From positions 124,001-188,000 of the forward strand of contig NZ_JAFMSS010000003.1 of assembly GCF_017916295.1 (NCBI RefSeq): 64,000 nucleotides of DNA, read 5' to 3'. Origin of the DNA: Rubellimicrobium arenae (GTDB lineage: Bacteria > Pseudomonadota > Alphaproteobacteria > Rhodobacterales > Rhodobacteraceae). The translations under genes and the position numbers were made by a program. The notes beneath the pieces were generated by a model. It was not told where the DNA came from and did no database searches. It saw only the letters and a list, made by a program, of their open reading frames with translations. Shown in pieces: positions 1-8,774 of the stretch. Each line of letters begins with the position of its first letter. The first letter of the stretch is position 1.

Positions 1-429
1 GACCTCGGCCCCTTCATGCCCGAAGCCTCGCGCGGGACCCGCAGCTCGCGCGAGAGGTCCACGCTGGAGCTCCTCCGCGACGGTCCCCGGGTGGCGCGCG
101 AGACCGGGAAGAGCGAGGCGCAGATCTTCGCCGAAGCCCATGACCGCTTTGCCGAGACGCTGCTCGCCCCCGCGGCGACGCTGATGGGGCTGGGCTGCCT
201 GCTTCTGGGCCAGTTCAGCCGGTTCGGAGTCTGGCGACAGGTGATCCTGGCCATCCTGCTCGTGATCGGGGTGAACGGCATCCAGTCGGCCTCGGTCCAG
301 GCGGTCCGCCGCGACCCCACGCTCTGGCCGGTCAGCTACCTGCCCGCCCTGACCGGCTTTGCCCTGGCGGCCCTGCTTCTCGCGCTGTCGGCCCGGCCAC
401 GGCGCATCGGGCGGGAGGCGTCGGCGTGA
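1..429 (+). CDS. lptF: LPS export permease LptF, C-terminal part (cut by window start)
   Basis: The frame is open from base 1, so only the last 142 codons are visible. LptF is one of the two inner-membrane permease subunits of the LptB2FGC ABC transporter that extracts lipopolysaccharide from the inner membrane. The visible part carries a hydrophilic stretch followed by three hydrophobic segments (around 168-225, 240-285 and 340-410 in nucleotides), which matches the last transmembrane helices of the YjgP/YjgQ family. It overlaps the next gene by 4 nt (GTGA), and that gene is clearly LptG, so the assignment rests on both the C-terminal helices and the operon order lptF-lptG-lptD. The N-terminus and promoter lie outside the window. 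Confidence 0.85.
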   Translation, partial: DLGPFMPEASRGTRSSRERSTLELLRDGPRVARETGKSEAQIFAEAHDRFAETLLAPAATLMGLGCLLLGQFSRFGVWRQVILAILLVIGVNGIQSASVQAVRRDPTLWPVSYLPALTGFALAALLLALSARPRRIGREASA

Positions 430-1517
430 TCCTCGACCGATACCTGGCCCGACGCTTCCTGCGGACGTTCCTCGCCACCCTTGCGATCTTCTTCGGCATC
501 CTCGCGCTGATCGACCTCGTGGAGCAGGTCCGCCAGCACTCCGACGATGCGGGCGGCATGGGCGGCGTGCTGGCCCTCACCCTTCTCAACGTGCCCTCCG
601 GCCTTTACGAGATCCTGCCGCTGGTCACGATCATCGCAGCCATCGCGCTGTTCCTGGGCCTAGCGCGGTCCTCCGAACTGGTGGTCACGCGCGGCTCGGG
701 ACGGTCGGCGCTGCGGGCCCTGCTGGGCCCATCGGTGGTCGCGCTGCTGCTGGGGGCGGTCGCGGTCGCCGCGTTCAACCCCATCGTGGCCGCCACTTCG
801 CGCGAATACGAATCGCGGCTGGACCGCCTGACGGGTGAGGAATCGGCTCTCGCCCTGTCCGAGGATGGCCTCTGGCTCCGGCAGGGGGGCGCCGCCGGGC
901 CGACGGTGATCCGGGCGCAGCGGTCGAACCTGGACGGCACATCGCTGACCGGGGTCACCTTCCTGGCCTACGATCGGGACGGACATCCGAGGGAACGGGT
1001 CGAGGCACGCTCGGCAAGGCTCGCCGACGGCGAATGGCTCCTGGCGGACGCGAAGGTCTGGCCCCTGGCCGGGACGAACCCCGAAGCCGAGGCCGAGCGT
1101 CACGAGACCTGGAGCCTGGCCTCGCCGCTCACCGCGAACCAGATCCGCGACAGCTTCGGCACGCCGTCCTCGATCCCGATCTGGGAGCTGCCCCGCTTCA
1201 TCCGCCGGCTTGAGGACGCCGGGTTCACCGCGCAGCGCCACCGCGTGTTCCTGCAGACCGAGCTGGCCCAGCCCGCCTTCCTCCTGGCGATGGTGCTGGC
1301 CGCCGCGGGGTTCACGATGCACCACCAGCGGGGGCGCCGCACGGGGCTCATGGTGATGGGCGCGGTCCTGACGGGATTCGCGATCTACTTCCTGCGCAGC
1401 CTGTCGCAGACGCTGGGGGAGGCCGGGCAGATCCCCCCGGCCTTTGCCGGCTGGGCGCCGCCCCTGATCGCCATCGGGCTCGCCCTGGGGCTCCTTCTGC
1501 ACGTGGAGGAAGGATGA
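426..1517 (+). CDS. lptG: LPS export ABC transporter permease LptG
   Basis: This 363-residue protein is the second permease subunit of the Lpt transporter. It has the YjgP/YjgQ layout: a cluster of hydrophobic helices in the first 120 residues, a long periplasmic beta-jellyroll region (about 125-265) and three more helices up to the C-terminus. Translation starts at GTG 426, inside the stop region of lptF (GTGA overlap), which implies translational coupling. The stop overlaps the lptD start in the same way (ATGA at 1514). LptF and LptG form the heterodimer through which LPS leaves the membrane bilayer. Length is normal for the family and no defect is visible. Confidence 0.95.
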   Translation: MILDRYLARRFLRTFLATLAIFFGILALIDLVEQVRQHSDDAGGMGGVLALTLLNVPSGLYEILPLVTIIAAIALFLGLARSSELVVTRGSGRSALRALLGPSVVALLLGAVAVAAFNPIVAATSREYESRLDRLTGEESALALSEDGLWLRQGGAAGPTVIRAQRSNLDGTSLTGVTFLAYDRDGHPRERVEARSARLADGEWLLADAKVWPLAGTNPEAEAERHETWSLASPLTANQIRDSFGTPSSIPIWELPRFIRRLEDAGFTAQRHRVFLQTELAQPAFLLAMVLAAAGFTMHHQRGRRTGLMVMGAVLTGFAIYFLRSLSQTLGEAGQIPPAFAGWAPPLIAIGLALGLLLHVEEG

Positions 1518-3601
1518 AGCGCCTTCTCGTCCTGATCGCCCTCCTGCTTCCCGTCGCGGCGCGCGCACAGGACAGCGCCGTGCTGGTCGCGGACGAGCTG
1601 TTCGTGACCGCCGACGAGGATCTCGTGGCGACGGGCAACGTGCAGGCCTTCTATCAGGGAACCGTGCTGTCCGCGGCGCAGGTGACCTATGACCGCGAAA
1701 GCGATCGGCTGAGCATCCTGGGGCCGATCCTGATCCGGGACGCCCGCGGCAACATCCTGACCGCCGACCGGGCCGACCTCGATCCGCGGCTGGAGGACGG
1801 TCTCCTGCGCGGGGCGCGGATCGTGCTCGACCAGCAGCTCCAGCTCGCCGCGAACCGGGTGGACCGCCTGGGCGATGTGTCGGCCCTGACGGCCACCGCC
1901 GTGACCTCGTGCCAGGTCTGCCCCGGCCGCACCCCGCTCTGGGAGATCCGCGCGGGCCGGGTCATCCATGACGAGGCCGCCGAGCAGCTTTACTTCGAGA
2001 ACGCCCGCTTCCTCGTCAGGGGGGTCCCGATCTTCTGGGTGCCCCGGATGCGGCTCCCGGACCCGGGCAACGAACGCGCGACAGGTCTCCTCATCCCGCA
2101 GGTGCGGACCTCGGACCGGCTCGGCTTCGGGGCGAAGCTTCCCTACTTCGTGGAGCTGGGACCGAGCCGGGACGTCACGCTGACCCCCTACCTGTCCAGC
2201 CGGACGCTGACGCTCGAGACCCGCTACCGGCAGGCCTTCCTGGCGGGCGACATCGAGATCACGGGCGCGGTCAGCCGGGACGACATCCTGCCCGACGATC
2301 TCCGGGGCACCATCGCCGCCGAGGGTGAGTTCGACCTTGGCCGCGGCCTGCGGCTGGAGTTCTCGGGAACCGCGGTCAGCGACGAAGGCTACCTGCTCGA
2401 CTACGGCTATTCCGACGCCGACCGGCTCGAATCCGTCGTGGAGGTCAACCGGGTGGACCCGTCCTCGCTGTTCGTGGCCGACCTGACCCACATCCGCTCG
2501 CTTCGGGACGACGAGGACGAGGCCACCCTGCCGCCCCTGCTGGGCTCCCTTGGTTGGGAGCGACGGCTTGAGGCCGCGGGTGGCACGCTCGGCTTCGGCG
2601 CGGATGCCGACGGGTTCCTGCGGACCGAGCGGGCCGACGGAGCCGAGGGTCGGGACATGATGCGGGCCGGCGCCTTCGCCGAATGGCGGGGCGACCGTGT
2701 GCTCCGCTTTGGCCTCCTGGCCGAGGGGCAGGTGCGCGGCGACCTGGACACCTACAGGATCGTCGACGACCCGGACCATCCGGCCCCGTTCTACCGGATC
2801 GCGCCCGCAGCCGCCGTGACCCTTCGCTGGCCCCTGGTGCGGCGCGGCGCCTCCGCCGACCTGATCGAGCCCGTCGCCTCGCTGGGCTGGTCGGGAGCCC
2901 GAGGCGAGGAGCCGCCAGACGAGGACAGCCGCCTCGTGGAGTTCGACGAGGCCAACCTGTTCGCCCTGACCCGCTTTCCGGGGGAGGACGACGTCGAGGA
3001 AGGCGGCCGCCTGTCGCTCGGGCTGGCCTGGACGCGCCAGGGCCCGGGCTTCACCTCGGCCGTGGCGCTGGGGCGGGTGCTCCGGACCGAGGCGCAGGAC
3101 AGCTCGGGCGCGTCCGGGCTTTCTGGGACGGTCTCGGACTGGCTGCTCAGCGGGCAGGTGGACCTCGACGGCGGGTTCGCGCTGGACGCGCGGACGCTCC
3201 TGGCCGACGAGATGGACGCCATCGGCAAGTCCGAGGCGCGGGTGGACTGGTCCAACGATCTGGTGACGCTGTCGGCCGCCTACCTCTTCCTTCCCGCCGA
3301 CGACGCGGAGGAACGGCCGGACGTGGCGGCGGAATGGACCATCGACGCCGAATGGCGTCCCTCGGACCGGTGGACGCTGCGCGCCGGCACCCGTTACGAC
3401 GTCGCCAACGACCGGCCCGCCCGCGCGGGGGTCGGGTTCGGCTGGCGCAACGAATGCGTGGATGTGGACGTCTCGGCCGCGCGCCGCTACACCTCCTCGG
3501 ACGATAGCGGGCCCTCCACCGACTTCGGGCTCTCGGTCAATCTCAACGGCTTCTCGGCCGGTCGGCAGGCCCGGGTCACACCCGGCCAGTGTCGCGGCTG
3601 A
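1514..3601 (+). CDS. lptD: LPS-assembly outer membrane protein LptD
   Basis: The 695-residue product starts with a Sec signal peptide (MKRLLVLIALLLPVAARAQ, cleavage after Ala-Gln expected). Next comes an OstA/LptA-like jellyroll domain (about 25-120), and the rest has the alternating short-strand pattern of a large beta-barrel. LptD receives LPS from the periplasmic bridge and inserts it in the outer leaflet. A Cys-x-x-Cys pair near residue 135 (SCQVCPG) and two C-terminal cysteines (NECVD, PGQCRG) fit the inter-domain disulfides known for LptD. The gene is translationally coupled to lptG and followed 11 nt later by surA, a chaperone known to help fold LptD, so the order itself makes functional sense. 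Confidence 0.95.
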   Translation: MKRLLVLIALLLPVAARAQDSAVLVADELFVTADEDLVATGNVQAFYQGTVLSAAQVTYDRESDRLSILGPILIRDARGNILTADRADLDPRLEDGLLRGARIVLDQQLQLAANRVDRLGDVSALTATAVTSCQVCPGRTPLWEIRAGRVIHDEAAEQLYFENARFLVRGVPIFWVPRMRLPDPGNERATGLLIPQVRTSDRLGFGAKLPYFVELGPSRDVTLTPYLSSRTLTLETRYRQAFLAGDIEITGAVSRDDILPDDLRGTIAAEGEFDLGRGLRLEFSGTAVSDEGYLLDYGYSDADRLESVVEVNRVDPSSLFVADLTHIRSLRDDEDEATLPPLLGSLGWERRLEAAGGTLGFGADADGFLRTERADGAEGRDMMRAGAFAEWRGDRVLRFGLLAEGQVRGDLDTYRIVDDPDHPAPFYRIAPAAAVTLRWPLVRRGASADLIEPVASLGWSGARGEEPPDEDSRLVEFDEANLFALTRFPGEDDVEEGGRLSLGLAWTRQGPGFTSAVALGRVLRTEAQDSSGASGLSGTVSDWLLSGQVDLDGGFALDARTLLADEMDAIGKSEARVDWSNDLVTLSAAYLFLPADDAEERPDVAAEWTIDAEWRPSDRWTLRAGTRYDVANDRPARAGVGFGWRNECVDVDVSAARRYTSSDDSGPSTDFGLSVNLNGFSAGRQARVTPGQCRG

Positions 3602-3612
3602 GGGAGGGGCGA

Positions 3613-4830
3613 ATGAAGGGTTCCGGTTCTTTCCTGCAGGCGCTTTGCATCGCGCTGGCCCTGGCGGGCCCTGTCGCGGCGCAGGAGAACCTGTTTTCTC
3701 CGGTGATCGTGGTCAACGACCGCGCCGTCACCGGCTACGAGCTGGACCAGCGCATCAAGCTGCTCCAGGCCTTCCGGACCTCCGGCGACCTGAACGAGGT
3801 CGCGCGGACGCAGCTCGTGGAGGAACGGCTCAAGGCCCAGGAGCTGGAGCGCGTCGGCTTCAACCTCAACGACGAGGGGCTTCAGCGGGCGCTGACCGAC
3901 TTCGCCTCGCGCGCCAACCTGTCCCTCGAGGAGTTCGTCGCGCAGCTCGGCTCCCAGGGCATCGCCTACGAGTCGCTCCGCGACTATGTCGCGACCAACG
4001 TGACCTGGCGCGACTATGTCCGGGCCCGCTTCCTCAGCGACATCGAGATCACGGATGCCGAGGTGGACCAGGCGCTGGCCCAGCAGGCCACCCAGGACCA
4101 GGGCATCGAGGTCCTGCTGTCCGAGATCGTGATTCCCGCGCCGCGCGGCCGCGAGGCGGAAGCCCAGTCCGTCGCGCGCCAGATCTCGCAGGTCCGCTCG
4201 ACCGCCGAATTCGAAGCCGCCGCCCGGCAGGTGTCGGCGGTGCCCTCGGCGGAACAGGGCGGCCGGCTCGACTGGACGCCGCTGTCCAACTATCCGCCGG
4301 CGCTGCAACAGGTCCTCCTGGATCTTGCCCCCGGCGGGGTGACCTCGCCCCTTCCCGTCACCGGAGCCGTGGCGCTGCTGCAACTGCGGGACATCCGTGA
4401 GGCCCAGGTGCCCGCGGCGTCGCCCGAGGCGATCGACTACGCCGAGGTTCGGATCCCGGGCGGGCTGTCGCAGGACGCCATCGCGCAGGCGTCGCGGATC
4501 GCGGCCTCGGTGGACGACTGCGTCGACCTGTTCGGCCTGGGCCTGCCCGACCAGAACATCCAGCGCCAGACCCTCGCCCCCGAGGCGATCCCCGCCGATG
4601 TGGCGCTCGACCTCGCCAAGCTCGACTCGGGCGAGGTGACGTGGGGCCGCACCACCGACGGTGGCCAGACGCTTGTGCTCACCATGCTTTGCGGGCGGAC
4701 GTACGCCCTGCCCGAAGGCGCATCGGACCGGGAGGCGGTGGCGAACTCCCTGCGGAGCCAGCGCCTCGCCGCCTATGCCGATGCCATCGTCGCTGACCTG
4801 CGGGCCAGCGCCACGATCGTCGGCGAATGA
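3613..4830 (+). CDS. surA: Periplasmic chaperone/peptidyl-prolyl isomerase SurA
   Basis: The start ATG at 3613 is preferred over the upstream in-frame start because it follows a strong AGGGAGGGG ribosome site and gives a clean signal peptide (hydrophobic core LCIALALAGPVAA). The 405-residue product has a SurA N-terminal helical domain (about 25-160) and a PpiC parvulin domain (about 170-275). The region after about 280 looks like a degenerate second rotamase domain. SurA escorts outer-membrane beta-barrels, LptD among them, across the periplasm. It lies directly behind lptD, as in many alphaproteobacteria. The protein is a little shorter than the E. coli one, which is usual for this class. 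Confidence 0.88.
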   Translation: MKGSGSFLQALCIALALAGPVAAQENLFSPVIVVNDRAVTGYELDQRIKLLQAFRTSGDLNEVARTQLVEERLKAQELERVGFNLNDEGLQRALTDFASRANLSLEEFVAQLGSQGIAYESLRDYVATNVTWRDYVRARFLSDIEITDAEVDQALAQQATQDQGIEVLLSEIVIPAPRGREAEAQSVARQISQVRSTAEFEAAARQVSAVPSAEQGGRLDWTPLSNYPPALQQVLLDLAPGGVTSPLPVTGAVALLQLRDIREAQVPAASPEAIDYAEVRIPGGLSQDAIAQASRIAASVDDCVDLFGLGLPDQNIQRQTLAPEAIPADVALDLAKLDSGEVTWGRTTDGGQTLVLTMLCGRTYALPEGASDREAVANSLRSQRLAAYADAIVADLRASATIVGE

Positions 4831-4906
4831 GGGGGACAGGCCGCCGGGACCGGGCGCAGCGGAGCAAACGCGCCGGCGATGCCCCCGCCTCTGGCGCGTC
4901 GAACCG

Positions 4907-5878
4907 ATGACGGTCATCGTCTCCTGTGGGGAACCGGCCGGCATCGGCCCGGAGGTCGCGGCCAAGGCCTGGGATCTCCTGCGCCGCCCGATGCTCTGGA
5001 TCGGTGACCCGCGGCACCTGCCCCCTGGCACGCCAGTGGCCGAAGTGTCCGGCCCCGAGGAGGCCGCCGAGGTCGCCCGGAGGGCGCTGCCTGTCCTGGC
5101 CCGTGACTTCGGCCCGCCCGTCAGCCCGGGCCGGCCGAACCCGGCCCATGCCCAAGGGGTGATCGACGCGATCTCGGAAGGCGTGGACCTCGTCCGCGCG
5201 GGCCGGGCGAGCGCCCTCTGCACCGCTCCCATCTCCAAGGCCGCGCTGGTCTCGGGCGCAGGCTTCGGCTACCCGGGCCATACCGAGTTCCTGGCCCATC
5301 TCGGCGGTGACGTGGACGTCGTCATGATGCTGGCCTGCGAAGGGCTGCGGGTCGTTCCGGCCACCATCCATGTCGCGCTGGCCGACGTTCCGCGCCTGCT
5401 TACGGCGGATCGGCTCGAACGGGTGCTGCGGATCACCTGGGACTCGCTCCGCCACGATTGGGGCCTGCCCGAGCCCCGGATCGCCGTGGCGGGCCTCAAC
5501 CCCCATGCCGGGGAAGACGGCCTGATGGGAACCGAGGAAGCCACCCTGATCGGCCCCGTGCTCGACCGCCTTCGGGCGGAGGGGATGACCCTCGCGGGGC
5601 CGCTGCCCGCGGACACGATGTTCCACGAGGAGGCGCGCGCGGGCTATGACGCCGCCGTCTGCATGTACCACGACCAGGCGCTGATCCCGATCAAGACGCT
5701 GGACTTCGCCCGCGGAGTGAACGTGACGGCGGGCCTGCCGTTCGTGCGCACGTCGCCGGATCACGGCACGGCCTTCGGAATCGCAGGCCAAGGCCGCGCC
5801 GATCCCCGGTCCATGATCGCCGCGCTGGACCTGGCCGACCGCCTCGCAGGGCAAAGGGGAACACCGTGGCGGCAATAG
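4907..5878 (+). CDS. pdxA: 4-hydroxythreonine-4-phosphate dehydrogenase PdxA
   Basis: PdxA oxidises 4-phosphohydroxy-L-threonine in the DXP-dependent route to pyridoxal phosphate. The 323-residue product begins MTVIVSCGEPAGIGPE, the typical N-terminal P-loop-like turn of the family. It has the metal-ligand histidine in GYPGHTEFLAHL and the second one in MYHDQALIPIKTLDF. ATG 4907 was chosen because homology begins there; no strong ribosome site precedes it, so expression may depend on readthrough from surA, whose stop is 76 nt upstream. The 3' end overlaps rsmA by 13 nt. The pdxA-rsmA pairing is widespread in proteobacteria and supports the call. Confidence 0.95.
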   Translation: MTVIVSCGEPAGIGPEVAAKAWDLLRRPMLWIGDPRHLPPGTPVAEVSGPEEAAEVARRALPVLARDFGPPVSPGRPNPAHAQGVIDAISEGVDLVRAGRASALCTAPISKAALVSGAGFGYPGHTEFLAHLGGDVDVVMMLACEGLRVVPATIHVALADVPRLLTADRLERVLRITWDSLRHDWGLPEPRIAVAGLNPHAGEDGLMGTEEATLIGPVLDRLRAEGMTLAGPLPADTMFHEEARAGYDAAVCMYHDQALIPIKTLDFARGVNVTAGLPFVRTSPDHGTAFGIAGQGRADPRSMIAALDLADRLAGQRGTPWRQ

Positions 5879-6711
5879 ATGGCCTGCCTCCCCTGCGCGA
5901 GGTGATTGCGACACATGGCCTGTCCGCCCGCAAGGCGCTGGGGCAGAACTTCATCCTCGACCTGAACCTGACGGCCCGGATCGCGCGCGCCGCAGGCGAT
6001 CTGGCCGCGGCGGATGTGATCGAGGTCGGACCGGGTCCGGGGGGATTGACCCGCGGCCTGCTGGCCGAGGGCGCGCGCAAGGTCGTCGCCATCGAGAAGG
6101 ACAGCCGCTGCCTGCCCGCGCTGGCCGAGATCGCGGCCGCCTATCCCGGGCGGCTCGAGGTCATCGAGGGCGATGCCCTGCAGGTGGACCTGTCCGGGCG
6201 GCTGACCCCGCCCGTCAAGGTGGTGGCCAACCTGCCCTACAACGTCGGGACGGAGCTCCTGGTCCGTTGGCTCACTCCGCCGGACTGGCCGCCCTTCTGG
6301 ACATCGCTCACGTTGATGTTCCAGAAGGAAGTGGCGCAGCGGATCGTCGCCAGGGCCGGGGACGACGCCTACGGGAGGCTGGCGATCCTTGCCCAGTGGC
6401 GGGCCGAGCCGCGCATCGTCCTCGACCTGCCGCCCCAGGCCTTCGTTCCGCCCCCCAAGGTGTCCTCGGCGGTGGTGCACCTCGAGGCTTTGCCCGCCCC
6501 GCGCTTCCCGGCCAACGCCCGGGTGCTTTCGACGCTGACGGCAGCCGCCTTCGGACAAAGGCGCAAGATGCTGCGCTCCTCCCTCAAGGGCCTGAGCCCC
6601 GACATCGAGGCTCACCTCAATGCCGTGGGGATCCCTCCGACCGAGCGGGCCGAGCAGGTTCCGCTCGAAGCCTTCTGCGCGCTGGCGCGCAGCCTCGACG
6701 GAAACAGTTAG
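5866..6711 (+). CDS. rsmA: 16S rRNA dimethyladenosine transferase RsmA (KsgA)
   Basis: RsmA dimethylates two adjacent adenosines in the 3' terminal hairpin of 16S rRNA late in small-subunit assembly. The 281-residue protein shows the family signatures in order: KALGQNFILDLN near residue 25, the SAM-binding loop EVGPGPGGLTRG near 50, the acidic end of strand 2 in VAIEKD, and the catalytic NLPYN motif near 123, then the C-terminal helical domain. Translation starts at GTG 5866 within pdxA (13-nt overlap). Initiation at the overlap suggests coupling. The gene ends at a rho-independent terminator that closes the whole lptF-rsmA operon. Confidence 0.96.
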   Translation: MAAIDGLPPLREVIATHGLSARKALGQNFILDLNLTARIARAAGDLAAADVIEVGPGPGGLTRGLLAEGARKVVAIEKDSRCLPALAEIAAAYPGRLEVIEGDALQVDLSGRLTPPVKVVANLPYNVGTELLVRWLTPPDWPPFWTSLTLMFQKEVAQRIVARAGDDAYGRLAILAQWRAEPRIVLDLPPQAFVPPPKVSSAVVHLEALPAPRFPANARVLSTLTAAAFGQRRKMLRSSLKGLSPDIEAHLNAVGIPPTERAEQVPLEAFCALARSLDGNS

Positions 6712-6737
6712 GGCGGGGAACTATCCCCGCCCTTTTC
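6711..6737 (+). terminator. Rho-independent terminator of the lptF-rsmA operon
   Basis: A perfect 9-bp stem (GGGCGGGGA with TCCCCGCCC, 6711-6719 and 6724-6732) closes a 4-nt loop and is followed by TTTTC. It begins on the last base of the rsmA stop codon. The gene beyond it runs in the opposite direction, so this is the natural end of the plus-strand transcript. Confidence 0.9.
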
Positions 6738-6763
6738 ATCCGATCAGATCGGCCCGAAGGCCT

Positions 6764-7642
6764 TTACTCGGCCGCGTCGGGCGTCGTTGTCTCGGCCGCC
6801 GTGGCACGAGGAGCGCGCGGCTTGCGCGGACGACGGGGACGTTCCGCAGCGGCCGGAGCCTCCTGGGCAGGAGCTTCCACCACCGGCTCGGCGACATTGG
6901 CGTTGACCGGCTCGGCCGCGATCGCCGGTTCCGGGGCGGCAACGGCCTCGGCAGTCTCGGGAACGGGCTGCGACGCTTCGCGACGGGGACGGCGCTCACC
7001 ATCCCGCGGCTCCCGCCGGGTGCGCTCCCGCCGGGGCGCCCGCTCTTCGGGCGTTTCCACGAGCCCGGCATCCGGCGCGGCATCGTCCTGGGCCTCGGCC
7101 ACGAGAACGGGGAACAGCGGCTGCGTCAGGAAGCTCGGCTCCATATCCACGGGAGCAGCTACCGGGGCAGCGGGCTGACCTTCGTCGGCCGTCCGGAAAC
7201 GGGGAGCGCGGTCACGATCACGGTCCCGGAACTGCTCCCGTTCGCGCGGCTGGTCCCGGTCCCGCGGCTGTTCGCGCTCCCGCTGCTGGTCACGCTCGCG
7301 TTGCTGCTCGCGCTGCACTTCCATCTGGCGGTCGCGTTCCTGCTGGCGGTCGCGCTGGAACTGCTCCTGCTCTTCGCGCGCGCGTTCGATGTCCCGCATC
7401 GCCTCGGCGAGCATGCGGGTGTAATGCTCGGCGTGCTGGGCAAAGTTCTCGGCGTTCACGCGGTCGCCAGCCAGTTGGGCATCGCGGTGGAGCTGAAGGT
7501 ACTTCTCGATGATTTGCTGGGGCGTGCCACGCACTTTCCCCTCGGGGCCCGAACTGTCGAACACGCGATTGATGATGTTGCCGCCGGACGGACGGTTGTT
7601 GCGGTTCTGCTTGTTACGCTGCCGCTGCTTGGAGGATCTCAT
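6764..7642 (-). CDS. DUF4167 domain protein with Arg/Asp/Glu/Gln-rich middle
   Basis: The 292-residue protein opens with a basic, Asn/Arg-rich stretch followed by the conserved DUF4167 core (residues about 15-75, with GGNIINRVFDSSGPEG and an all-helical YLQLHRDAQLAGDRVNAENF region). It then turns into low-complexity sequence: Arg-Asp/Arg-Glu/Gln repeats at about 90-145, an Ala/Pro/acidic stretch, and an Arg/Pro-rich basic tail. The conserved core is found only in alphaproteobacteria and its role is not known; the basic, disordered composition is compatible with RNA or ribosome binding, but that is inference. It lies 235 nt downstream of prmC, and I see no convincing promoter in that gap. It converges on the rsmA terminator. 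Confidence 0.85.
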   Translation of the reverse strand: MRSSKQRQRNKQNRNNRPSGGNIINRVFDSSGPEGKVRGTPQQIIEKYLQLHRDAQLAGDRVNAENFAQHAEHYTRMLAEAMRDIERAREEQEQFQRDRQQERDRQMEVQREQQRERDQQREREQPRDRDQPREREQFRDRDRDRAPRFRTADEGQPAAPVAAPVDMEPSFLTQPLFPVLVAEAQDDAAPDAGLVETPEERAPRRERTRREPRDGERRPRREASQPVPETAEAVAAPEPAIAAEPVNANVAEPVVEAPAQEAPAAAERPRRPRKPRAPRATAAETTTPDAAE

Positions 7643-7877
7643 GGGGCCTGCTGTTCCAGGGTAAGTGCTTGACGCTCTGGGCCTGATCCCGCGCCATAGG
7701 CGCCGCTGGGAGAGGATCGGCCTGAAGAAATGAAGGCGACGCTCCGGTCAGGGGAACGAGGCGACGCCCAATCGCCCGACCTCCACGGCCCGTCCGCTGC
7801 GCGCCACTAAGCACGCGTTTGGCGTTGGGGCAAGGGCGAATCCGATTGGAAACATATGGTGCGCGACCTTGCGACGT

Positions 7878-8708
7878 TCAAGGCACGCGGAACAGGCAAA
7901 CCCTCGCCCGTCCATCCAGGTCGCGCCGAACCTCCGGTGCGGCCATGCCGTGCGCCTTCCCAATGGCTGTGACGGCCTCGGCCTGCGTAGGCCCGATCTC
8001 GACGATCAGGCGCCCGCCCGGCGCCAGCCTTGGAGCGGCGCCTGCCAGAATCGCCCGATAGGCGCCAAGCCCGTCCCCTTCGTCCGTGAGAGCGAGGCGG
8101 GGTTCCCAATCCCTCACTTCGGGCTCCAGGCCCGGCATTTCGGAGAGCGCGATGTAGGGTGGGTTCGAAACGATCAGATCGACGCGTTCGCCCAGCGCCG
8201 AGAACCAGTCGGAGGACCGGAACTCCGCCCGATCCGCCACGCCATGCGCCTCGGCGTTCTGCCGGGCGATGGTCAGGGCCTCCGGCGAAAGGTCCAGGCC
8301 CAGCCCCCGCGTGCCGCCCCGCTCGGCCAGGAGCGTCACGAGGATGCAACCCGAGCCGGTCCCGAGGTCCGCCAGCGTCTGAAACGGCTCCTCCAGAGCG
8401 GCAGCGATCAGGATCTCGGTTTCGGGCCTGGGGTCGAGCACATGAGGCGTCACGAGGAACTCGCGCCCCCAGAAGTTCCGCGAGCCGACGATCTGGGAGA
8501 CCGGCTGCCGCTTCACGCGCTGCGCGAGGAGTCCTCTATAAGTATCTTCTGCGCCTTCTGAAATCGGATCAGGCAGCACGAGGGTCAACCGTCCCGGCGC
8601 AACGCCCAACGCATGGGCGAGAAGACGTCGCGCGTCGCCGGCCGGCTCGGACAGACCGGCCTCGCGCAAGCGGCGAACCCCGGCGACAAGAGCTTCGGCC
8701 GCTGTCAC
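7878..8708 (-). CDS. prmC: Release factor glutamine methyltransferase PrmC (HemK)
   Basis: PrmC N5-methylates the glutamine of the GGQ motif in release factors, including PrfA encoded just upstream. The 276-residue protein has the N-terminal helical PrmC domain (1-85), the SAM loop DLGTGSGCI near residue 115 and the catalytic NPPY motif near 184 that holds the substrate glutamine. It follows prfA by 66 nt on the same strand, the conserved prfA-prmC arrangement, so enzyme and substrate are probably co-transcribed. Length is normal for the family. Confidence 0.96.
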   Translation of the reverse strand: MTAAEALVAGVRRLREAGLSEPAGDARRLLAHALGVAPGRLTLVLPDPISEGAEDTYRGLLAQRVKRQPVSQIVGSRNFWGREFLVTPHVLDPRPETEILIAAALEEPFQTLADLGTGSGCILVTLLAERGGTRGLGLDLSPEALTIARQNAEAHGVADRAEFRSSDWFSALGERVDLIVSNPPYIALSEMPGLEPEVRDWEPRLALTDEGDGLGAYRAILAGAAPRLAPGGRLIVEIGPTQAEAVTAIGKAHGMAAPEVRRDLDGRARVCLFRVP

Positions 8709-8774
8709 CGGGGATGGTCCGTCGCCGGGGCGGAATCGATCAACGCGGCTTCCATGATCCGCCCGCTCATCCGC

